This document shows positions 22,330 through 34,859 of a DNA stretch of 64,000 bases, piece after piece (position 1 is the stretch's first letter; each line of letters opens with the position of its first letter). Both the position numbers and the translations under genes were made by a program. The notes beneath the pieces are model-generated. The model did not search any database. It was not told the DNA's origin and worked only from the letters and a program-made list of their open reading frames with translations. This DNA comes from Petaurus breviceps papuanus (taxonomy: Eukaryota; Chordata; Mammalia; Diprotodontia; Petauridae). Location: NCBI GenBank assembly GCA_028583685.1, contig JAMXIF010001210.1:8782828-8846827 (forward strand). The letters are read 5' to 3'.

Positions 22330-22660
22330 TACTGGATCATTCATTCACTTATTCCTGCATCTGTTCATCCCAACATCAATTAAAGACCTTAAGCTATGCT
22401 GAGTTTGCTAAATTATATGGGGGATTTAGCGAGAATTGTATATAAGGCTTTTCCTTCGGGAGTTTACAGTCTAGTGGAAGACATGAGACAAAACAATAAT
22501 TGAAGATAGGATGTGGAAATGCAAGAAGAGGGGCCCAAAGGAAGTGCTAGAGGAGGTCAGAGAAGGAAGATATCACCAGAAATACTCAAGGAAGGATTCA
22601 GGGAAGATGAGATTTCAAGATGGACCTGAAAGAATGGGCAGGAATTTATTATCGAGTTAA
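22330..22660 (-). repeat. L2-related fragment
   Basis: 'tcccaacatcaattaaagac' and 'gggagtttacagtctagtgg' match the reverse L2 3' end. The following 'gaagatgagatttcaagatg' stretch may be more of the same old element. Confidence 0.5.
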
Positions 22661-24502
22661 AGAAGAACTATTTTTTTCTTTAATCTAAGAAAATATTATC
22701 GCAGGTAATCTGGAAATGACAAGGTTTTATTATCATTTTAACTAGCATAGTAATTCTATGGCTGTCCACCCACTGGGATGAAGATATGGGAATAGTAACA
22801 GAGTTAAAGAGCTTCTTGCTGAAATACCTATTGCCCTGAAAAATATTAGTGGACCACTCTCACTCAAATTTAATTTCTGGGACCAGTAAAATGAAAAATG
22901 AGGGCACTGGGTTCAGTGGGACAGTGGCAGGTTAAAGGGGGAGAGACTTGAAGATATATCAACAAGACTATATTTGTAGGTATCAGGGGCAGGTTTTTAT
23001 AGAACTTTAATCAGTGCTTTCCAATGTACTGGAAAAATTCCAGTAGAAACTTAGCCAGCCTTTGTAGTTGTGATCTGTCAATATTACTAAATTACTCACA
23101 AAAATCTTTTATTCCAGGAAAGCTTTCATAATGTATTAACAAGCACAACAGAATTAGAAAATCACTGATATTAATTTGGACTACAGAAATTCATTCAACT
23201 GATATATTTGTCTCAAAATTACACTAAATAATTTATTAACAATAGACCTGGAGCTACGGGTAATTCTGATATAATTCTCTAAGAGCTTGTTTCTTTAGAA
23301 ATTCTCCCATCAATACATCTCCATTATGTTGATGATGGATCCATACAATTCAGATGCTGATATTCAGCTAAGTGCTATATATGCGTAAATAAAGTTAAAT
23401 GTTGAACTTCAGGACCCTCTAGACAAACATCAAATGCCTAAACTGTTAAGATTTTACTTATTCAAGAAATGTCTAGTGTAGCTCTCATGAGTGACTGACA
23501 TCATTTACACACTAAAGTACAACAGGAAAAAAAAATCAATCTTTCAGAGTAACTGCAGGGGATTTCATCTGATAGAAAATTGGAAAGAATGGAAAAGCAG
23601 AAGAATATGTAGCAAAGAATATAATAATTTACATTAGTTTAGAAGTCAAGAGGCATGATTGGTAGCTACTCTATTCTAGCACATTTGCTCGGCTTTTTAA
23701 AACAAGGACCAAATATAAGTAGAGATAGATAACTGTGATGATATGGAAGAAATATATTCTACTCATTGTCTCACTCAATTCCCCAGAACATCAAATTCTT
23801 CCATGCCTATGGATGCTCTGACTTCACATTTCCAGGTTTCAGAACTTAATCGCCCTCCTTCTGTTTTAACTTGTCCAACAGAGCAAGGTTTCAATATCCC
23901 ACTTCACCAGAAGGTACCAGTATAAGATATTCGGTATTCTAGACAGAAAATTCCTTTGAGTTGAAATCTTCAGGTTGAAAGATAAATTAATGCCCAAATC
24001 AATCAATTCTGTAAGTTTGAAATCCTATAATATGCTGTAAGTTTGCCCCCAAATAAGAAACCCCTGTGGTAATGAGGATTGAAAATGTTTTTGCATTCAT
24101 TTTCATAAAATTAGCATCAAATTTGTGCATATTCCTGTATGTATGTAGGCCAATCTTATAAAATTTTAGATTCAAAATTTACCTGCCTTCCCCTCTTCCT
24201 GATTCTTAGTCTTGGCAGAGGTAAAACTTGTAAGGTTGCCTTATGTATCAACATGGGAAACCTATAAATGTCAAAGGTCACTTTCACTGCCCCAGTAATA
24301 ATCTGGTTTTTTTTTTAACCTATTGGCTTCAATATTTGGTGGTTATGGTGGAGCTGAAGTGGTTTCTGCTTGCCATCATTGTCAGATTGACATTTGACTA
24401 TCATCCACCTTAATTTCTGGCAATGGTGAATCTGAAAATGTGGGGACTGACTTTAGGGGACTAGAGACAGATGGTATGCTTTGGAGGAGTTGGAATCAAG
24501 AA
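22661..24502. other. Unassigned sequence
   Basis: About 1.8 kb with no recognised repeat. The frame at 23,743-23,925 has no known motif. A short HYVDDG-like reading near 23,325 is discussed under rejected items. Confidence 0.5.
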
Positions 24503-24730
24503 TAAGAGTTGACATTTCTATAGAGATTGATGTTTTGCAAAGTACTTTACATTATATTATTGTGCTTGATCCTTATAACAACCCTGAACAGAAGATGTGC
24601 TTATTATCTTTATTTTGCACATTTGAAAACTGAAACTGAAAGTCATCTGACTTGCCTAGAGTCACATCCAAGCCAGTATACAGATGCAGGTCTTCCTGAA
24701 TACTTTATCTACAATTATACATGGCATCAT
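24503..24730 (-). repeat. MIR/CORE-SINE fragment
   Basis: 'atgttttgcaaagtacttta', 'ttataacaaccctgaacaga' and 'aagtcatctgacttgcctag' match reverse MIR. Confidence 0.8.
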
Positions 24731-25435
24731 CATAGCTTAGTCTAGCCTCGGGGATCATTATTTTATGTCTTGATACATCTAACTGATGGAATAATTACAT
24801 TTTCAAAAAATCTATCCAGTTATTTTTTAAAAACAATTTCCCATCCCATCCTTCGTCCTTCTCACGTAACTCCTAGTAAATTATCCTGACTTTCAGCCAA
24901 CCGAGGAAACTCGGAAAGATTGCCATGATTTTATGGTCATGTGGATTGCTTCCTTCCCCTTCTCCCATTTCTCATTGTGAAGAACTCAGTGTTTGTTGAA
25001 CTTGAGGCAGGGTTACAGTGCAAAACAGGAGAAGAGGAAGGCAAATGATAACCTTGGAGGCCATTTCATCTGCCCAGTTTCATCCCTTTGTATTTAGGAC
25101 AGCAACGGTATAACCCCACAGCTCAGCTCATCAGGCAACAAAAAGTATGGGTGCAAAAATTCACCCCAAACAAAACAAACTCATAAATGCGAATTATCTG
25201 TATTAATCAACAATATGCATGCTATGTTTTCATACAAATCAATCAACAAAAATTACATGTTGCAACAATTCCTGAATAATGCTTTGTAACTAAGAACTGT
25301 AATTTGAGGGGCTTAACAAAATTATTAAAATGCATTTACAATACTCAGCCCTGCTGAATCTCTCTCTCTCCCCCTCTCTCTATCCCTCTCTCTCTCTCTG
25401 TCTCTGTCTGTCTCTGTCTCTCTGTCTCTCTCTCC

Positions 25436-25486
<51 letters not shown>

Positions 25487-26039
25487 CCAGCAGCTTAGAA
25501 AGTCATTCAAAGTAAAAGCAGCTTAAAAATAAGAAGTTTGCTACTTCCAGGAGCCAGTTCACCTCAGGAGTCAATCCCAGACCCTGGCCACTTACACTCC
25601 TTCTGCTAAAATAGGAAGCAATTTGATTCTTCAATATTTCAATGACTCTCTGATAAAATGTGTATAGTTATTCCTTCCAGAAGCATTCATTATAGCTCAT
25701 CTTTGTCTTCTCATCCCAAACCTTTTACTTCCCTGTCCTCTCAAATCACTTCAACAATTATTAGAAACTCACTATATAGAAGGTAATAGGGTATCAGGAA
25801 AAAAACAAAAACAGTGCGCTCCTCCTCCTCACTCCCTCCCCACCTCCATCCCCCCAAACAACTTCCACCAATAGATCTAGAAAGTATACCAGCCTAAATC
25901 CTGATCTGGAAATACAAGGGGGGGGGAAGGGAGAATTTTACTATCATTTTTCCAGCCCATGTTAGTATAGGGAGACAGAGAGTTCTGTCGACACTGGGAC
26001 TGAGGTCTGGTCAGAAGACTGGACAAGTGGAATATCTCA
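24731..26039. other. Unassigned sequence with (CT)n(CA)n
   Basis: A compound (CT)n/(GTCT)n/(CA)n microsatellite lies at 25,360-25,486. The Ser/Leu- and Arg/Glu-rich frames over it are artefacts. A poly(G) run lies near 25,920. The remaining sequence is unassigned. Confidence 0.55.
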
Positions 26040-26523
26040 GCACAAAGAAGCTGATCCAATGCCTGTACTTAGTTCAAGGTATGGAAACAGGTGTGATCTT
26101 GCATCAGTTCTGCAATACAGAACCGGGGGAAGGATAGAGACCAGACCTGTACCTTAGTGTAGCAGTTGAGGATGAATTATGGCACCGCTCTGTGTGGTAC
26201 GCAAGGAGCAAGTGCAGAGATGAGAAACAGCTGTGAGCTTTGGCTCCCAAGAGGAGAACATTGTCTCTGTTCCAATTTCTGGCCCAGTCTGAAGCCTGTA
26301 CAGGAATAACCAGGGCTCCTGACCAGAGACCAAAGGGACCATCAGAAATCAAAATGAAGTTTGTAGATTTGTCACTGGATAAGTACAATATCCTAGCCTG
26401 CCTAAAGGGGTTGAATCCAAGAGTAGTCTACTGTAGCTCAAAACCAAAATCAGGTCAAGAATTTAAAGAGCTCAGACCATGGTGCCAGACTTCATGAGAG
26501 CTTGGAGTCCTAAGAGTCTGGAA

Positions 26524-26712
26524 CAGGGTGGGGAACCTGTGGCCTGGCCCTCTAGGTCCTCAAGTGTGGTCATTTGACTGAATCCAGTTATCACAGAACA
26601 AATCCCCTTAATAAAAGAATTTGTTCTATAAAACTTGGACTCATTCAAAAGGCTGCACCCAAGGACCTAGAAGGCCACATGCGGCCTCAAGGTAGCAGGT
26701 TCCACATCCTTG
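26524..26712. mobile_element. hAT-type palindromic MITE (copy 2, complete)
   Basis: It begins 'cagggtggggaacctgtggc' and ends 'gcaggttccacatccttg'. The left half ('ctctaggtcctcaagtg', 'tttgactgaatcc', 'cagaacaaat') is nearly the reverse complement of the right half ('ttgttctataaaacttgg', 'cccaaggacctagaagg'). The flanking 8 bp, gtctggaa and gcctgtaa, match at 6 of 8 positions, as expected for an old hAT TSD. It interrupts the LINE at 26,040-27,920. Confidence 0.85.
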
Positions 26713-27699
26713 GCCTGTAAAAATGCAATGTTCAATGCCCCAAGAAAGCAGCCTGGTCATTGCATCAAGTCTGAAGTCAGAAAGTAGACTTTTGGAATGA
26801 TCAAATAAACAAAAGAAAAAAACAATATAAAAGGTTATTGTGGTCAGAGCGATACTAAGTACAACACTCCAGAAGAAGAGGAAAATCTCCAGAAGAGAAT
26901 GACTTTAAAACTTCTACAGGCCAGCCCTCAAAATAAAACAATAGAAATTAAACTTGAATTCCTGGAGGATAGGAATTTTGCTTTGTTGTATTTTATTTTT
27001 AAAAGAGTTAAAATTATTCTTATAAATTTAATGAAAACATTAGAGAAAAAAATGGAAAAATGAGAGCTACAAAGAATCTGAAAAGGTATTAACAGTTTGA
27101 CCTTTGATATACAAATCCTTGCCCAATCATCAAATTCCCTGAAAATTAGAGTGGACCAAAAAAAAAAAAAAGCCAATGATTCTATGAAACAACAAGAAAT
27201 GTTAAATCAAAATTCAAGATTGAAAAAAAATTTAATAGAATGTTAAGTATCTCATAGCAAAAACAATTGCTATGAAAAGCAGATCAAGGAGAAAGAATTT
27301 ATGAATCATCAGGCTACCTGTAAGCCATGATGAAAAAAAAAAAAGACCCTAGAAGACCCTAGGTAACATATACAAGAAATCTAAAAAGGAAACTGTCCCG
27401 CTTTTTTAGAACCATACAGCAAAGTAGAAATAGAAAGTATCTACTAGTCACTCCCTGAAAGAAATTTCAAAACAAAAACTTCCCAGGAACATAATATTCA
27501 AAATTCATAGTTTCCAAGTCAAAGAAAAAATAATTAAAGCAGTCAGAAAGAAAAAAAAGCTCAAGCTTGAGGAACTTTGATCAGAATAACGACCATTCAC
27601 TATTCCAGGGGACTAATGGTGAAGCATGCTGACTGCTACCTGGTAGATAGGAGAACAATTCAGAGTGCAGAATGAGATATGTATGTGTATGTGTGTGGA

Positions 27700-27810
27700 G
27701 AGAGAGGAGGGTGGGAGTGAGGGAAAAAGAGAAGGGGAGAAAAGAGAGATGGAGAGAGAGAGAGAGACAGAAAGAGAGAGAGACAGAGAGACAGAGACAG
27801 AGAGGGAGAG
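27700..27810. repeat. GA-rich simple repeat
   Basis: (GAGA)n/(GACA)n purine tract within the LINE 3' region. Frames on both strands here are simple-sequence artefacts. Confidence 0.9.
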
Positions 27811-28017
27811 TGTCATTGTCAATATGGAAATTCATTTTGCTTAAATATGCATGTTTATAAAAGAATTTGTTTTTCTTTTATGTCCCATTAGGTGTGGGGT
27901 GAAGATTTTTACTGATAGCAAATAAAATAAAAAAGAACCCACACTATTCAAGACACTGTGCTAGACATGTAGGGGTAGAGGGAGGAAGGAGATAGAAAAT
28001 AGATATGCCATAGAGCC

Positions 28018-28310
28018 TGTTAACTAGTTACTTCTAATCAACTCAAGCATCACCTTCTGTGGGATGATTTTCCTGGTCCCCACCCCCCACCCTTAGGTTC
28101 TGGAACCATCCCCCTAATTGTCCCTTGTATCTGTTTTTACATTATTTATAAAAAAAATATACTTTATGCCTTTCATCTATCCCATCAAAATGTAAGCTTC
28201 TTAAGGGCAGGTACTTTGTCACTTTTATCTTTATAGCTGGAGTGCTTAGAATAATGCCTCCTTCAAAGTAAGTACTTTATAAATGCTTGTTGATTGACTG
28301 ATTGATGAAT
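28018..28310 (+). repeat. L2 3' region
   Basis: 'tgtaagcttcttaagggcag' and the terminal 'aaatgcttgttgattgactg' are the L2 3' end in sense. Confidence 0.85.
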
Positions 28311-28584
28311 AAACATTTCCTAGTTACACAAGTACTCTAATAAGGGGATAAGGCACGCCTGCAAATAATTAAGGTAAAGGGCAAAATGTGGTAACTGCAA
28401 AGAAAACTTCTCACGCAGTGCTATGAGAACTTTGAAGAGGAAATCAGAGAAAACTGAAGGAGGGAGAGGTACTCAAGTTATGCCTTTAAGGAGGAGAGAG
28501 TTTTCAAAAAGCTGAGTGGGAGGACTGAGTGTCTACTACAGGTATGAATGATAGCAATAACCAAATTATGGAGATGGGGAATGA

Positions 28585-28830
28585 CAAGATGAGATAATAG
28601 CAGTTAGCATTTACACAGCACCCTAAAGTTTGCAAAGCATGTTATATGAGACCTCATTTGATCCTGACAGAAACACTGTGAGGTAGGAGATATTGCTATA
28701 TTTATTTTCCACATGAGAAAACTGAGACATAGACAAGTTAAATGTCTTGTCCAGAGTCAGCTTATAAATAGTAGGATTTGAACTCAGGTGTTGCTGATTC
28801 CAAGTTGAACTCCACCCATTATCTAGGTGC
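28585..28830 (-). repeat. MIR/CORE-SINE fragment
   Basis: 'ctaaagtttgcaaagcatgt', 'ctcatttgatcctgacagaa' and 'gagaaaactgagacatagac' match reverse MIR. Confidence 0.85.
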
Positions 28831-29489
28831 TATCATGAAGGACAATAAATAGCCTAGCTGGTCTGGAACCTAGAGTATATGAGAGGAAGGAAAGGTAGTG
28901 TGGCAGATAATGGTGTAGTCCACATTTTTTCATGAGGCAATTCAGATCCATTAAAAACTTCAACCAGCTGCGAAGAAATCAACTAAGATCATTTCACTTG
29001 GTTATATCTTAGGTCATAAATACACACAAAGTATATTATGGGGCTAAATTGAAATAAAAAATTAAAGGAGAAAGTGAGCAAACTGGCAGCACACCTTCCT
29101 GGGAATGGAGGATAGCAATTTATTTTTCCTTCTCTACTCATCCTCCATAGCTATGAGGAAGGAAGCTTCTGATGCTATTTCAGAGTGTCTAGGAGAACTG
29201 ACAATTGTATCCAGGACAATTTTGGAGTGGGCACACTGGCCATTTACCCCCTCTCAATTCCAGGCTGGCCAGTTTTCTGGGCTCTGAGATCAGGATAGGG
29301 CTCTTTAATTCAAAAAGCTTCTTGTTACAAAAATCAAAGATAATTCTTCCCATGTAGCCTCAAGCCCCAATACCTTCATAATGACAGAAATAATCAGGAT
29401 GACAAGGAGTGATTAGCTTCCACTGCCCAGAAAAGGGGCAGCTTTCTGCCTTTTTCTAATTATTGTTAATGAGTTTGATTCTGGTACCA
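28831..29489. other. Unassigned sequence
   Basis: No gene or repeat family is recognised. The 60-codon frame at 29,105-29,287 has no supporting feature. Confidence 0.5.
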
Positions 29490-32345
29490 GTTGTCTACAG
29501 ACCCACAGGTCACTCTCCTTCCTTCCCAATGAGTTCAATGCTTGGCTTACATTTTTTCTCTCTCCAACTCCTGCCCTCACACAAGGACACTTCACCATAC
29601 ATATTGCTTCCCCCTCAAATATCTTAACCACTCAGTTCTTCAACCTCCTCTCCCCCCATGAGCTACTCCTCCACACCACCTAAGTCACACACAAAAATAG
29701 TCATACCTTCAATCTTCCATTACACACAAATGGATCACCTTTATGTTCAAGAATGCTGAATCCCCTCATCTGATCATCATCTGTTGACTTTTCACCTCTC
29801 CCTCTGCCTTCCCTTACATAATGCTACTCTTTATCCTCACTGTGACCTACAAGGTCTCATATCTTTAATTCCCTTCCCTGCACTAGCCACTTTTTTCTCT
29901 TCTCCCTATCTTGACTCCTTGGTGAACCAATTCAACTGCTCCTTTCTTGAATCCCTAAACCCCTTATCATACTGCCAATTACACTAAGTCTTGGAAGAAA
30001 CCCATCGTCATTCATTATCTTCAAACCTACATATATGCTGCTGAATGAAGGTAAGAAAAAAAAAATCACACAACTATTGTGAATGAGTCTACTACAAATT
30101 TATGTTGAATAACCACACCTGGGCCCCCACTGATACTAGACAATTCTACTATACCACACTTATCCACTCACTATCCCACTCTCCATAGAGATTTCGAAAA
30201 CTTTTCATCTCTCCTTAAGCTTTCCATGGCTCCCCTGAAGCTCCACTCCCTCAGGAGAAAACTTTGCCCTGTATTATACAGGAAAAAACCTGGGGGTCAT
30301 TCATTATGAACTCCGTCTTCTCCCCTCTTCCTCATCTCCTCTTCTTTTGCCACTTTTACATTCTTTACCCCTGGGGGTAGTTAGGTGACACAATGGAAAG
30401 AGTGCCAGACTTTAAATCAGGAAGATTCATCTTCCTGAGTTCAAATCTGACCTCAGACATTATTAACTGTGCAATCCTGGCAAGTCACTTAACCCTGTTT
30501 GCCTCAATTCCTCATCTGTAAAATGAGCTAGAGAAGGAAATGGCAAACCACTCCAGTATCTTTGCCAAGAAAACCACAAATTGGATCACAAAATGTCAAA
30601 CATGACAGAAAAACAGCTGAACAACAATCTTTCTCACCCATGTTTCACGTGATAAAGTGGCCTTACTCCCTACCAAGGCTTACATAACACCTCTAAACTG
30701 CTCAAGTGATTCCATTCCATTCCATGTCCTCCAACACATTGCTCCCCTCTGTCATCCCCATTCTTTGATTTATTTTTAAACTTTCCCTCTCTACTGACTC
30801 ATTTACTACTGTCTATATCTTGGGAAAAAAAACTCCACTTGATCCCTCCATTCCACCTAACTACAGTCTGATTTCTCTTCTGCCCTTCGTTGCTAAACTC
30901 CTCAAAAAGTCTATAATCCACTTTCTCTCCTCTCATTCTCTTCTTAACCCCTTACAATCTGGCTTCTCACCTTATTACTCAACCAAAATTCCTCTTTCCA
31001 AAGTTCCTAATAATCTTAGTTGCCAAATCAAATGACCTTTTCTCAATCCTCATTCTGCTTGACCTCTCTGTAGCCTTTGACACTGCTGATCACTTTCTCC
31101 TCAATTCTTTTTTTCTTGGTTTTCAGGACACCACTCTCTCTTGGTTATCTTCCTACCTGTCTGACCTCTCCTTCTCAATCTCCTTTGCTGCATCCTTATC
31201 CAGGTCATGTCTTCTAATAATAAGTGTTCCTCAATGTTCTGTCCTGGGTACCCCTCTATTCTTTCTCTATGATAAGCTTGCAAACTTTGTGAGCTCATCA
31301 CTTCCCCTGGATTTAATGACCATTTTTTTGTTGATGATTCTTATATCTACCTTTTTTCTTCCAATTTCTTTGCTGACCTCCAGTCTCACATCTTCAACTG
31401 TTTTTCTGATATCTTAATTTGGAATTTGGCTAGATATCTTAAACTCAATATGTCAGAAAACTGAACTCATTATCTTTCTCCCTAAACCCTCCTTACCTCC
31501 TACCTTCTTTATCACTGTAGAAGACAGCACCATCTTTCCAGTCCTCTAGGCTTGCAACCTTGAAATTATCCTGAACTTCTCACTACCTTTCATCCTCCCT
31601 ACCCCACATCCAAACTGTTGCCAATTTCACCTTTGCTACATCTCTGAAATATGTGCCCTCTTCTCCTCTGACACTGCCACCACTCCAGTGTCCACCCACA
31701 TCACCTTACACTTTGATTTCTCATGTGTCCTGATGGTGGAGCTGTCTGTCTCAAGTCTCTCCCCATTCTAATCCATTCAATCTCTAAAGTGATTTTTCCT
31801 AAAACAGAGAAGTCTGATCAAGTCATTCCTCTGCTCAATAAACTCCATTGGCTTCCAATGCTATGTTTACATTCAAAGCCTTTTATAACCTAGGGTCTCT
31901 TAGATTTTCAGTCTTATTACACCTTACTCTCCAATATAATATATACTCTTTGATCCAGTGATACTGGCCTCCTGACCATTCATACCCTCCCTTAACTCTG
32001 GCCATTGTCTCTGGCTGCTCCCCCCACTCCATGCCTGCAACATTTTCCCTATCCTACTCTGACTACTGATCTTCATGGCTTCTTTTAACATGGCTTCACA
32101 ACAAAAATTCCACCTTCTTCAGGAAGCCTTATCTAACCCTCATAAGTCCAGTGCTTTCTCTCACTTAATGATTTCTTTTTTCTCTTGTATATAGCTTGCT
32201 TTGTACATTTGTTTGTATTTTATCTCCCCCAGTAGGTTGTAAGCTCCTTGCAGCTGTGGACTGTTATTTTCCTCTCTCTGTATCCCTAAAACTTAGCACA
32301 GGGCATGTTGTAGGCCCTTAATAAATGTTTACTGAATTGAATTGA
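29490..32345 (+). mobile_element. CR1/L2-superfamily LINE, long copy
   Basis: Readings in order along the plus strand fit one non-LTR retrotransposon. An endonuclease end comes first, with SDH-like then YPHCDLQGLI at about 29.78-29.99 kb. Reverse-transcriptase blocks follow: N-Y-S-L-I-S-L-L-P-F and Q-S-G-F at 30.87-30.98 kb, L-D-L-S-V-A-F-D-T-A-D-H near 31.05 kb, Q-C-S-V-L-G near 31.23 kb, and F-V-D-D near 31.32 kb (catalytic F/YxDD block). The 3' part has 'ccattggcttccaatgct' and ends 'ccttaataaatgtttact'. Stops and frame changes are frequent. A SINE-C sits inside it at 30,373-30,632. The open frames at 29,784-29,987 and 30,820-31,035 are parts of it, not host genes. Confidence 0.8.
30373..30632 (+). 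mobile_element. SINE-C inside the LINE
   Basis: It has the head 'gggggtagttaggtgacaca', the core 'aagtcacttaaccctg', and the family tail 'gagaaggaaatggcaaacca...tatctttgccaagaaaac' ending 'gctgaacaacaat'. No clear TSD is visible. Confidence 0.85.
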
Positions 32346-32384
32346 AATACCAAGAGCAGATATGTAACCACAGTAGTATGAGGA

Positions 32385-32560
32385 GCCAGTTCTGGGGAAA
32401 GAGAAAGCCTGGATTTAGAATCAAAATACCTAAAATTCAGGCTCAACCCGGCCTCCAACTAGGCCAGCTTAACATTTTTGAATCTCACTTTCTTCATCTA
32501 TAGACTAGTGATAGCTATATTTGTAATTCCTCCATCATAAGATTGTTGTGAAGGCTTTAG
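32385..32560 (+). repeat. MIR/CORE-SINE fragment
   Basis: 'agagaaagcctggatttaga', 'ctcactttcttcatctatag' and 'agattgttgtgaaggcttta' are in sense MIR order. Confidence 0.65.
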
Positions 32561-32591
32561 CAATTTCCCCCCAAGCTATGTTGGATTTCTT

Positions 32592-32676
32592 TTGTATATA
32601 TATGTATACCATTGTATATATATGTATACCATATATATGTATACCATGTATACTTATGTATATATATGTATACCAT
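32592..32676. repeat. Tandem repeat of a 20-bp TATA-rich unit
   Basis: Units of tgtatatatatgtataccat repeat about four times, two of them perfect and adjacent. Confidence 0.85.
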
Positions 32677-32679
32677 TTC

Positions 32680-32790
32680 CACTGATAGATTCTAAGCTCC
32701 TGAGGGCAAGGTTTTGTTTTCTATCCCCATTGCCAGTACAGTAGCTGGCATATAGTAGGCAGTTAAGAACTTTTTTTTTAATTGACAATG
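32680..32790 (+). repeat. L2 3' terminus
   Basis: 'agattctaagctcctgaggg' to 'ggcatatagtaggcagttaa' is the sense L2 3' end. Confidence 0.8.
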
Positions 32791-32849
32791 ATTGCATGGA
32801 TCAAATTAGCTAATGTATGCAAAACACTGGATAATATTGTTTAAAAAAA

Positions 32850-34369
32850 TCAGTATTATGCTGTCAGCCATTAGCACCATTGTTGTTCTTCTGGTGAAAA
32901 GCTAGAGTCGTGATTAAAGGTCATTTCTTTATGTCATCACCTTTTCTCAACCAAGCCACTCTACTTTCCTCAAGGCATTAATTAGAAACCCTTACTCAAT
33001 AGGTGAAGGTTGCTTAGGGGCAAGGGCCATTGTACTTTATTCTGGAAAAAGGAAATTGGATTAATATAGGAAATGTCTCTAACCTTTCGAAAAAGAAAGT
33101 GGTTATTCCATCAGTTAAGGGATGTCAAGCCAAAGGAAAAAAAATGACTCTTTAGGGTAAATTTTTGAAAGAACTATTGAAAAGACCAGTAAATACAGGC
33201 AATCGCTGAGATGTGTATTACTGGAGAATGCCAGATCCTTACCTGACACCCAGTCAGGCACAAAGAAAGTCAGCCTAGGAGATTAATTTTGAGTTGCTAT
33301 GGAATTAAAATGCCCCAAAGAACACAATTTTCCTCTCAAACTATTGACATATTTCCATCAACAATCATTCCTGATTTTTGACCTAGTTTATTTAGAACAA
33401 TACATTACTGCAAAATGAAAAAGATATTTTGGATAAAATGTGGAAAAAATAGTAACATAATAAGATTAGCAATGGTGTGTGAGCTAAGGGGCCTCTCTCT
33501 AAGCCTGTGACTAAGTTGGCTCTGGGCTGCATTCAACCATGACTAGAATAGCACTTATATCATATTTTCACATCTTTTAAGAGGGAGACACAAATAAAAT
33601 GTCTCTGTTACTTGAATAATACAAAATGGGGCACTTCCACAGATGAATAGAATTTAAAATGGTATGCTTCTCAGAGGTCTCTTTTATAATTCAAAGTAAA
33701 AAGTGGAATGGGAGTCACCTGGGGAACTCCAAAAATGGTTATTAAGTTATCTAACCACTAAGAAGAAAAAAAGAAAACACCTGACAACTGAAAAAAGATT
33801 CATAGACAAAAGAACAAAAGCAACAGGTGATAGACATTCATTTTTTTAACTACTAGAAATCCTATGATGTCACAAAATATTTTACAATAGCTGGTAGAAA
33901 ATACTTTATTGGCATATGGAAATAACTGCAATATAACTGACATGGACTTCTGTGAAAAAGTACCTTTTCTAATTCTTCATTTTAGTTAAAAAATAAGTTG
34001 ATAGCGTATTTTTAGGTAAGTTAACAATAATAGGTCATGATTCTTTTGCCGTTGGTGCTATTTATGTTTGCATTTTTGAAACTGATTGCCAAAAAATTAT
34101 AATGATCAGGCTCAACTACGATGAACAGAGAAGAGAAAATGTGTCTTTCCCTACCCCTTTTTTAGCTGAGGTATGGGATCATGAATGTGGAAAAATGCAT
34201 AAAATGTTGGGACTTTTTCAATGTGATATTTAATTTTTTTGAACTTTAATTTTTTCCCCCTCTGTAATAAGCAATGGATTTCTGGAAGGGAAATGGATAC
34301 ATCAAGAAATATGGGTTACATAAAATTAAGATGTCAAAAATTTAAAAAATAATTGCACTCATTTCTGTA
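32850..34369. other. Unassigned, repeat-poor stretch
   Basis: About 1.5 kb with no recognisable transposable element, gene or microsatellite. Confidence 0.5.
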
Positions 34370-34515
34370 GTTTTTTTTTTCTTTAGTGCTTTCCTTACTG
34401 CAACTCCACAAGGCAAGTAATGCAAGTATTATCACCTTCAATTTACAAATGAGGAAATGACTTCAGAGAGACTAAGTCACTTGCTCAAGGTCACATAACT
34501 AAACAGTGTCTTCAT
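34370..34515 (-). repeat. MIR/CORE-SINE fragment
   Basis: 'caatttacaaatgaggaaat' and 'gtcacttgctcaaggtcaca' match reverse MIR. Confidence 0.8.
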
Positions 34516-34769
34516 CAAGAATTAAACATACTAAAATGAAGATCAGTACTCTTTGGAACCATAGGGAAGTACCTTGTCATGTCCTTCATTAAAGTAATAG
34601 TAACATTTTGATTGCCAGGCTCTGAGCAAGAGATGGAAAGGAGGCAAAGAAGGGCACAGCCCACTTCTATTGCTCACAGTCAGTATTGAAGTATGGAATA
34701 GTATGGAACTCCCTTCTTTCATTCTTTTCATATCAAAACAACTTGACATCATGCCAAAACATACATACA

Positions 34770-34771
<2 letters not shown>

Positions 34772-34826
<55 letters not shown>

Positions 34827-34843
34827 TCTCTCTTTCTCTCCCC
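34772..34843. repeat. (CT)n microsatellite
   Basis: About 70 bp of CT repeat. The Ser/Leu-rich frames across it are artefacts. Confidence 0.95.
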
Positions 34844-34859
34844 TTCCCTTTTCCCCAGT

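Larger units (their letters stand above)
26040..27920 (+). mobile_element. Old ORF1-type LINE (L1/HAL1-like), sense
   Basis: 26.04-26.52 kb resembles a LINE 5' leader and is cut by a MITE at 26,524-26,712. From about 26.74 to 27.57 kb the worn reading includes E-P-Y-S/Q-K-V-E-I-E and F-Q-V/S-K-E-K-I-like segments, which I associate with the C-terminal RNA-binding part of L1 ORF1p. After it, 'agagtgcagaatgagatatg' and 'tatggaaattcattttgctt' look like the 3' UTR, and a GA-rich tract (27,700-27,810) has expanded inside it. No ORF2 is seen, consistent with a HAL1 ('half-L1') element. Many stops are present. Confidence 0.6.

Noticed and set aside
23300-23400. A short HYVDDG reading resembling a retroviral reverse-transcriptase catalytic motif
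   Set aside because: Only this short motif is visible. I saw no other RT blocks, LTRs or adjoining pol similarity, and the frame ends at once, so chance cannot be excluded.
25325-25515. Overlapping Arg/Glu-rich and Ser/Leu/Thr-His frames
   Set aside because: They lie entirely on a compound (CT)n(CA)n microsatellite. The same reasoning removes the frames at 17,836-18,018, 27,581-27,860, 34,670-35,029 and 43,524-43,833.
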